NCBI RefSeq assembly: GCF_007097385.1
Contig: NZ_VJZS01000008.1
Coordinates: 124,001-188,000 of the forward strand
Origin: Flavobacterium sp. ZT3R18
GTDB lineage: Bacteria > Bacteroidota > Bacteroidia > Flavobacteriales > Flavobacteriaceae
Length of the DNA stretch: 64,000 nt
Reading direction: 5' to 3'
The translations under genes and the position numbers were made by a program. The notes under the pieces were generated by a model, which ran no database searches, was not told the origin of the DNA, and worked only from the letters and a program-made list of their open reading frames with translations. How positions within the stretch are numbered: the first letter of the stretch is position 1; each line of letters opens with the position of its first letter. Below are positions 58,628 through 64,000 of the stretch, piece after piece.

Positions 58628-60082
58628 CTAGTTTTTATCCCAAAACAATTTTGTAGTCATTAAGTCTCCACCAATTGCAGTTGAAGCAGCTTGGTAGTTT
58701 GTGCCGTTTAATGTTTTTTGAAGGTGTGAGTAGATATTTCTAACAGGTACTTTTCCTTTTGATTCTGCAACAGCATCCTTAGGTGCAACTAGTATAGGGA
58801 AATCAAGACGTCTGTATTCTGTCCACGCTTCAAATCCTCTATTGTAATAAGCAATATATAATTGGTAAGCAATTCTTTCTTTATTATTGCTTCCTGTAGC
58901 AGTTGCAAATTTAACATCGGTTCTTGCTAAATAGGTGTTAATATTGGTTTGATTTACTCCCCAATACTGCATGCTAGCTGTAATTCCTTTGTTGTATAAA
59001 GCTTCACTAGTTTCTCCGACATTATAACCTCTATTTGCTGCATCGGCTAGTAAGAAACATGTTTCTGAATAATCAAAAAGTACTCCTGGAAATGACTGAT
59101 CGGCAAGCTTAAGACTTAGGTGAGATACGCTATTATAAGTGCTACCTAATGCATAAGGAGCTCCAATATATTTCCCTCCTATTTTTGAATTTGAATCAAA
59201 ATACTCATCCATTCTTGGATCTGATTTTGATTTTAACTCTTCTACGAAATAGGAAGTAGGACAGTATTGCGTTTCTAATGCTATAGAATTGTAAATTGGA
59301 TTTCGCTCATTTTCAGTGTTGTAATATTTAAAAAGTGCGTTTTCAGAATTGCTCGAAATTAATACAGAAGCATATGCGCTCTCAATCATTGATTTTGCTT
59401 TTGCATTGTCAACATCAGATAAGTGTAATCCCATTTTTAACTTGATGCAATTCGCGAGTTTTTTCCAACTTCCTACGTTTCCTTTATATATTAAATCAGC
59501 ATTTCCAAAACTAGTTTTAGTAACGTCTAGATTATTAATTGCAAGGTCAAGACGAGAAGCAAGGTCTAAGTAAATTGTTTTTGCATCATCAAATTTTGGA
59601 GTTGGTTTATTTGTATAATCTAACGCATCATTATAAGGAATGTTTCCAAAAATATCTACTAATGTTTGATATACATTAATGGTTTGAATCTCTATAATAG
59701 CAATTTTATTTTTTTTAATTGCTATTTCAGAAGGACTTATTGCTTTTACTTCTTCAATTAATGATTTGCTATTCTTTAAATCTATTAAAACATCTTTATA
59801 AAGAGATTGCTCTATTGAATTTCCTATTTTCCTTTTATCCTGATCGTAATTATCTTCATCATAATATGCGACATTCGTCGATTGTTGCGCGTATTTTCTG
59901 AAATTATTTAAATTTGGATCCATAGTAGTCAAAAAATCCGAATATCTTCTTTGTGCACTTGTCATTAGTGCTTCTGGAATTGGTTTTGAAAAAGCTTTAG
60001 AATCAGTATTATCGACTACGTCACAAGAACTAAGAAGCATCATGAATGAGCCTATTAGGATGGTTGTTTTTATTGTTTTCAT
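58628..60082 (-). CDS. SusD/RagB-like lipoprotein
   Basis: A 484-residue surface lipoprotein of the SusD-like type, starting MKTIKTTILIGSFMMLLSSCDV (lipobox). TPR-like helices are seen (IPEALMTSAQRRYSDFLTTM, DALDYTNKPTPKFDDAKTIY). The C-terminal part is GFEAWTEYRRLDFP, then KVPVRNIYSHLQ. It forms the lid of a SusC/SusD transport pair, binding peptide or glycan before TonB-dependent uptake. Its gene starts 10 bases after the SusC-like gene, so the pair is an operon. Confidence 0.92.
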   Translation of the reverse strand: MKTIKTTILIGSFMMLLSSCDVVDNTDSKAFSKPIPEALMTSAQRRYSDFLTTMDPNLNNFRKYAQQSTNVAYYDEDNYDQDKRKIGNSIEQSLYKDVLIDLKNSKSLIEEVKAISPSEIAIKKNKIAIIEIQTINVYQTLVDIFGNIPYNDALDYTNKPTPKFDDAKTIYLDLASRLDLAINNLDVTKTSFGNADLIYKGNVGSWKKLANCIKLKMGLHLSDVDNAKAKSMIESAYASVLISSNSENALFKYYNTENERNPIYNSIALETQYCPTSYFVEELKSKSDPRMDEYFDSNSKIGGKYIGAPYALGSTYNSVSHLSLKLADQSFPGVLFDYSETCFLLADAANRGYNVGETSEALYNKGITASMQYWGVNQTNINTYLARTDVKFATATGSNNKERIAYQLYIAYYNRGFEAWTEYRRLDFPILVAPKDAVAESKGKVPVRNIYSHLQKTLNGTNYQAASTAIGGDLMTTKLFWDKN

Positions 60083-60092
60083 TTAGTTTGTT

Positions 60093-63000
60093 TTAAAATT
60101 GAACTTTTACATTGAAACTGATGTCTCTTGTAGTTGGCATAGCTCCTACTTGAACCCCTTGTAAATTCCCTGAAGATAATCCAGCTTCGGGATCTGCATA
60201 TGGAAGGTTTTTGTCAATAATCCATAAGTTACTTCCATTTAATGTAAATACCATTTCATTCATAAATGTTTTGGATAAAATAGATGAAGGTAATTTATAA
60301 CTTAATGATACTTCTCTTAATTTTATAAACGAAGCATCATATATAAAAGCTTCTTGTGGAAAACTTCCACCTGTATTATAACTTACAGATGTTCTTTTTG
60401 TATTTGGAGTAACTCCGTCTGCTAGCACTCCTTCTAATAATTGACCTCCAGATAAAGGGCTTCCTGCAATTACTGGATTACGTTTTGGATTTCCAAGTTC
60501 GTTATTCCCAACTGTGTTTTCGTAAATTCCTGTTTGTAGTCCGTATTGTTGGTCTAAAGAAAACACATCGCCTCCTTTTTTCATATCGATTAAGAAGCTA
60601 AAAGAGAAATTTTTGTAATTTAAGATGTTGTTAATTCCACCAATCCAATCTGGATTTATATCTCCAATTACAACTCCAGCTTCTTTTACATATCTTCCAT
60701 TAGTACCAACAACACGTTGTCCGTTTAGCATTTTGTATCCTGAACCTACAAGTTGACCAACAGGTTGACCAACCGCTGCAATTATAGAAACGCCTTGAAT
60801 TGAACCTAAAGTAATCGTTTTTTGTTCTCCTAAATCAATAACTTCATTTTTGTTATTTGACCAGTTAACTCTCGCTTCCCAAGAGAAGTCTTTTGTTTTA
60901 ACAGGAATTATGTTTGCTGAAACTTCAAAACCTGAATTTTCAATATTACCAGCATTGATTATTGCATTACTATAACCAGTACCAACTGGTACTTCGGTTG
61001 TTAATATTTGATTAGTTGAATTTGTTTTGTAGTAAGATACATCAAGACCTAATCTTTTATCTAGAAACATTAATTCTATACCTGCTTCATAACCTTTCGT
61101 TAATTCACTCTGAAGCTCAGAGTTTTTTCTTGTGTTTTCTGTCGAGAATATAGGATTTCCTCCAAAGTTATTTCCTTTTGGATAGGTTGAAGTTGTTTGG
61201 GCAAAACTTGTGTCACCCCCTGTTTCAGCATAATTCAATCTTAATTTACCAAAAGACAACCAATCAGCATTTATACTTTTACTAAAAATGTAAGTACCTG
61301 TAATAGAAGGATATGTGTATGTGTTGTATGCTAGTGGTAAAGTGCTTGATTGATCGACTCTATAAGTTCCTTCAAGGTATAAAGTTTCATCATAGTTGAA
61401 AGAAACGTTTGCATAAACGCTATTTGTGCCTATGTTTTCATCAGTTTCTTCTGGAAAAGAAATAGCTTCTATAGAGTTTTTTAAGTTGTATATTTTAGGA
61501 ACTACTAATCCGCCATTGGTTGCAGCAAAAATAGAGTTAGAATTTGTTCTTCTTGCATTTCCTCCAATTAAGCCTGTGAAATTTATTTTGTCTGTAATTT
61601 TAGATTTAAAATTCAACATTAAATCTAAATTGAACTCATTAAAAGTTTTATTGTATCTAGAGTATTTACCTAAACTATTTGAAGTTCTTTTTGATCCTAC
61701 GGCCACTCTCTCTTCTTGTAATTGACTATATGTGTCGATAGATGCTCTTCCGGAAACCCCAAACCAATTGTTGATTTCTGTGTTTATTGAGAAATTACCC
61801 AAGAAGCGATCTCTATTTATAGTGTTATAATTTTCATAGCGTTGAAAATAAGGATTGTCATGAAATTGTGGCGCTAAACTAGTTGGGTCTAATGGATTCC
61901 ATGATATATTTCTACCACTCTCTAAGTAAGCATTTTCTAAATCATTAAAATCCATACTTGTAGATGTCCATTGTCTAAAACTACTTATTAAACCGTTTCC
62001 ACCATCTCCATATCCTGTTTCGTTAAGACCTTTACCTCTGTTTTTCATGTAATTTGCACTTGCAGATACTGTAGTTTTAGGACTTATTTTATAAGAAGCA
62101 GAAAAATTTAAGTTGTCTTTCTTGTAGCTGCTATTTGGTAAAATACCTTCGTCTTGATTGTAACTTGTATATCCAAATCTAAATGTACCATTGTCATTTC
62201 CTGAAGCTATTGCTACACTATTGGTGTAGGTTATACTCGGTTTGTAAAAACTATTTTGGTCATTGTTTACAGCTGACCATGGAGTAGCTTTACCATAAGT
62301 TGATAATTCTGGGTAAAATGAATTCCAATTGTATACTAATTGTCCATCAAATTTTGGCCCCCAAGAAGCATCCTCTGTTGCAGCATATGGAAGTATCCCT
62401 TGACCTAAATTGGTTGTGCCTCCAAATGAACCGTAACCACTTCCGTATTCTTTTTGGTATTTTGGTAAGGTACTATAATCAATAAGACCTTGTGTAACAC
62501 CACTATTGATGGTGATTCCCAATCCTGTTGATTTTTTACCTTTTTTAGTTGTAACTATTATTACACCTGATGAAGCTCTTGAACCGTATAATGCTGATGC
62601 TGCGGCTCCTTTCAATACGTTTATAGTTTCTATATCCTCGGGATTGATGTCTGATGCAGCATTCCCATAATCATAGCCTCCATCACTGCCGCCTCTTACT
62701 TGATCTCTAGTGTTCGTATTATCATTGTTCATCGGAACTCCGTCAACTACCCAAAGAGCTTGATTGTTTCCGCTAAGTGAGGTTGTTCCACGAATGACAA
62801 CGTTAGTTGAACCACCAATGTTGCCATTTCTTCTAATTTCAACACCTGAAACTTTACCAGATAAAGAATTTGCAACGTTTCCAGTATTTACTTTGGTTAA
62901 ATCCTCGCCTTTTACTTGTTGTGTAGCATATCCGAGAGATTTCTTTTCTCGCTTAATGCCTAAAGCGGTAACTACAACTGACTGAAGTTCTGTAGAGTTA

Positions 63001-63287
63001 TTAGACATTTTTACGTTTACTTTAGTAGAACTAGCTGTGATTTCCTTTGTAGTTAGTCCAATATAACTAAAGATTAAGACTGAACTTGGTGTTGCTTTGA
63101 TCGAATAGGTTCCGTCAAAATCAGTTTGCACTCCTGTTTTTGATCCTTTTAGTAATACACTTACCCCTGGAAGCGGGATTCCTGCATTGTCAGAAACAAT
63201 TCCAGAAACGTTTCTCTCTTGTGCAAATGTTAATTGCGCCACTAGTACTAAAAGTAGTACCGAGATCTTGTTTAAATTTAATTTCAT
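60093..63287 (-). CDS. SusC/RagA-like TonB-dependent outer-membrane transporter
   Basis: A 1064-residue outer-membrane protein. The signal peptide MKLNLNKISVLLLVLVAQLT then FAQE is followed by the carboxypeptidase-like regulatory domain (VSGIVSDNAGIPLPGVSVLL, FDGTYSIKATPSSVLIFSYI). Then comes the plug domain: VVVTALGIKREKKSLGYATQ, VSGVEIRRNGNIGGSTNVVI, DPEDIETINVLKGAAASALY with G S R A in the SusC signature GSRASSGVIIVTTK. A 22-strand barrel ends in FNVKVQF, with the aromatic C-terminus expected for outer-membrane insertion. It works with the SusD-like lipoprotein. The substrate cannot be told from this window, as no enzymes follow. Confidence 0.95.
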   Translation of the reverse strand: MKLNLNKISVLLLVLVAQLTFAQERNVSGIVSDNAGIPLPGVSVLLKGSKTGVQTDFDGTYSIKATPSSVLIFSYIGLTTKEITASSTKVNVKMSNNSTELQSVVVTALGIKREKKSLGYATQQVKGEDLTKVNTGNVANSLSGKVSGVEIRRNGNIGGSTNVVIRGTTSLSGNNQALWVVDGVPMNNDNTNTRDQVRGGSDGGYDYGNAASDINPEDIETINVLKGAAASALYGSRASSGVIIVTTKKGKKSTGLGITINSGVTQGLIDYSTLPKYQKEYGSGYGSFGGTTNLGQGILPYAATEDASWGPKFDGQLVYNWNSFYPELSTYGKATPWSAVNNDQNSFYKPSITYTNSVAIASGNDNGTFRFGYTSYNQDEGILPNSSYKKDNLNFSASYKISPKTTVSASANYMKNRGKGLNETGYGDGGNGLISSFRQWTSTSMDFNDLENAYLESGRNISWNPLDPTSLAPQFHDNPYFQRYENYNTINRDRFLGNFSINTEINNWFGVSGRASIDTYSQLQEERVAVGSKRTSNSLGKYSRYNKTFNEFNLDLMLNFKSKITDKINFTGLIGGNARRTNSNSIFAATNGGLVVPKIYNLKNSIEAISFPEETDENIGTNSVYANVSFNYDETLYLEGTYRVDQSSTLPLAYNTYTYPSITGTYIFSKSINADWLSFGKLRLNYAETGGDTSFAQTTSTYPKGNNFGGNPIFSTENTRKNSELQSELTKGYEAGIELMFLDKRLGLDVSYYKTNSTNQILTTEVPVGTGYSNAIINAGNIENSGFEVSANIIPVKTKDFSWEARVNWSNNKNEVIDLGEQKTITLGSIQGVSIIAAVGQPVGQLVGSGYKMLNGQRVVGTNGRYVKEAGVVIGDINPDWIGGINNILNYKNFSFSFLIDMKKGGDVFSLDQQYGLQTGIYENTVGNNELGNPKRNPVIAGSPLSGGQLLEGVLADGVTPNTKRTSVSYNTGGSFPQEAFIYDASFIKLREVSLSYKLPSSILSKTFMNEMVFTLNGSNLWIIDKNLPYADPEAGLSSGNLQGVQVGAMPTTRDISFNVKVQF

Positions 63288-63746
63288 TATTAATAGATTT
63301 TAATTAGTTCGCACAAAAATCTTATTAATTCTATTTTAATAATGATACTATTTTACTGCTATATGTGATTATATTATCATGTGCTTTTTGTTATTTATGA
63401 TGTAAAAATAGGCTTTAAATGCAATCAACTAGTTATCAGCGAGTTGCTGTTTTTGTTTTTGTTGATTTTAATTTTTTTGCAGCGATTTTTTTATTATTAA
63501 ATATTTCTTTTTTTTATTTATAGTATTAAATTATCATTTTGTGATAGTATCTATTTGTGTTGCTTTTTTTAAACTATATTTTATTTTAATTTTTGCTGCT
63601 TTTTCGTCTAATATTCAATGGTGTTGTTTTAGTAAGGTGCCGCTAAAATGAGTTATTGTTTAAATAATTTATTAATTATTAGATAATATTGTGGTATTAG
63701 TTTTAAATAATTGTATTTTATGTTTTTGTAGTTGCCCAAATAAACA
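63288..63746. other. Upstream region of the SusC/SusD operon
   Basis: 459 AT-rich bases, many T and A runs. On the minus strand TATTTTTA with an upstream TTG (63400s) is a weak promoter-like match. No regulator or operator repeat is evident. Confidence 0.35.
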
Positions 63747-63869
63747 ATGGTAATAAACGAATCTTTTTGGCTTTCGGTTTTAAAAATAAGCGAATCTAGC
63801 AAAGTGCATCTAGACTTCGGTAAGAAGTATAATTTGAAAAAGACAATTTTTTTAGTAAGAAAAATATAG
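63747..63869 (+). CDS. Possible short open frame (40 residues)
   Basis: ATG 63747 opens MVINESFWLSVLKISESSKV then HLDFGKKYNLKKTIFLVRKI and stops with TAG at 63867. It looks protein-like but is short and has no resemblance I can name. It could be a chance frame or a truncated gene. Confidence 0.25.
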   Translation: MVINESFWLSVLKISESSKVHLDFGKKYNLKKTIFLVRKI

Positions 63870-63961
63870 TTATATTAATTAAAAACGAACATGGTATATA
63901 TTTTGGGACAGTTGAGTTGCAATGTCGATTCAGATACAATGTAAAGGTTTTGTACAAAAAA

Positions 63962-63993
63962 AAATGAATCAAAACCGGAGTCTTGATTCATTT
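63962..63993 (-). terminator. Terminator for a minus-strand gene beyond the right edge
   Basis: AAATGAATCAA (63962-63972) and TTGATTCATTT (63983-63993) pair across a ten-base loop. On the minus strand the stem is followed by a run of T residues, which suggests a minus-strand gene ends just past position 64000. Confidence 0.55.
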
Positions 63994-64000
63994 GTGTTTT

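Noticed and set aside
1..64000. tRNA or rRNA genes and phage integration sites
   Set aside because: Scanning both strands by eye gave no tRNA arm pattern, no rRNA and no integrase gene, so the accessory zone cannot be called a classical integrative island.

Overview
The window looks like a chromosome segment of a Flavobacteriia member (Bacteroidetes), most likely Flavobacterium or a close relative. The DNA is AT-rich. Promoters carry the Bacteroidetes -7 element TAnnTTTG. There is a SusC/SusD pair, S46 and M3 peptidases, and many short lipoprotein signals of the type SxxC. Shine-Dalgarno sites are mostly absent. No tRNA, rRNA or CRISPR array was seen.

Layout. Positions 1-2241 hold gcvP, cut by the left edge. 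From about 2.4 to 29.5 kb lies a long accessory zone. It contains a UbiA-like membrane protein with hexamer repeats, a DUF4143 ATPase with phased palindromes, a two-component cassette, and a frameshifted AraC-type regulator with decayed copies of its 3' end. It also contains a series of small soluble proteins without signal peptides: a Nudix-like protein, four paralogues of one unrecognised family, a DUF1906 protein, a cyanovirin-type (CVNH) lectin, a cystatin-like protein and an aegerolysin-like protein. Interleaved are a minus-strand DUF2071/DCC/TIGR01777 operon and a lipoprotein operon. Gene fragments (dcp 3' end, SRPBCC 5' end, tyrosinase 3' end, AraC 3' ends) show repeated rearrangement.

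From about 29.6 to 45 kb the window is mainly core genome: dcp, purE, purK, hpt, adk, a CNNM/CorC-type protein, obgE, an S46 peptidase, a glycosyltransferase and an LpxH-like phosphoesterase. Two defence-type cassettes are inserted here: a Septu-like ATPase/HNH pair between purK and purE, and a VapC-like toxin-antitoxin pair after adk. From 45 to 58.5 kb there is mixed core and accessory content (DUF1624, YdeI-like, Crp-like, AhpD-like, TPR, mpl, a GIY-YIG nuclease framed by inverted repeats, DUF1287, GNAT, radC, a Xre/RES toxin-antitoxin pair, a YjjG-like HAD, rarA, rhomboid). The right end holds a SusD/SusC pair.

Most interesting signal. Six positions in the accessory zone (about 5.12, 8.56, 12.96, 17.70, 25.99 and 29.09 kb) carry related 5' leader sequences roughly 80-110 bases ahead of a start codon. 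They share a small hairpin with a loop resembling AGYAGAAC. The stem changes on both sides between copies (AGTGG/CCACT versus AATGG/CCATT), which points to conserved RNA structure. The leaders precede the orphan protein ahead of the two-component cassette, one dead gene, the four-paralogue operon, the lectin, the cystatin-like gene and the aegerolysin-like gene. My inference is a co-regulated set of lectin, inhibitor and membrane-active proteins, with the two-component system and the AraC-type regulator as candidate controllers.
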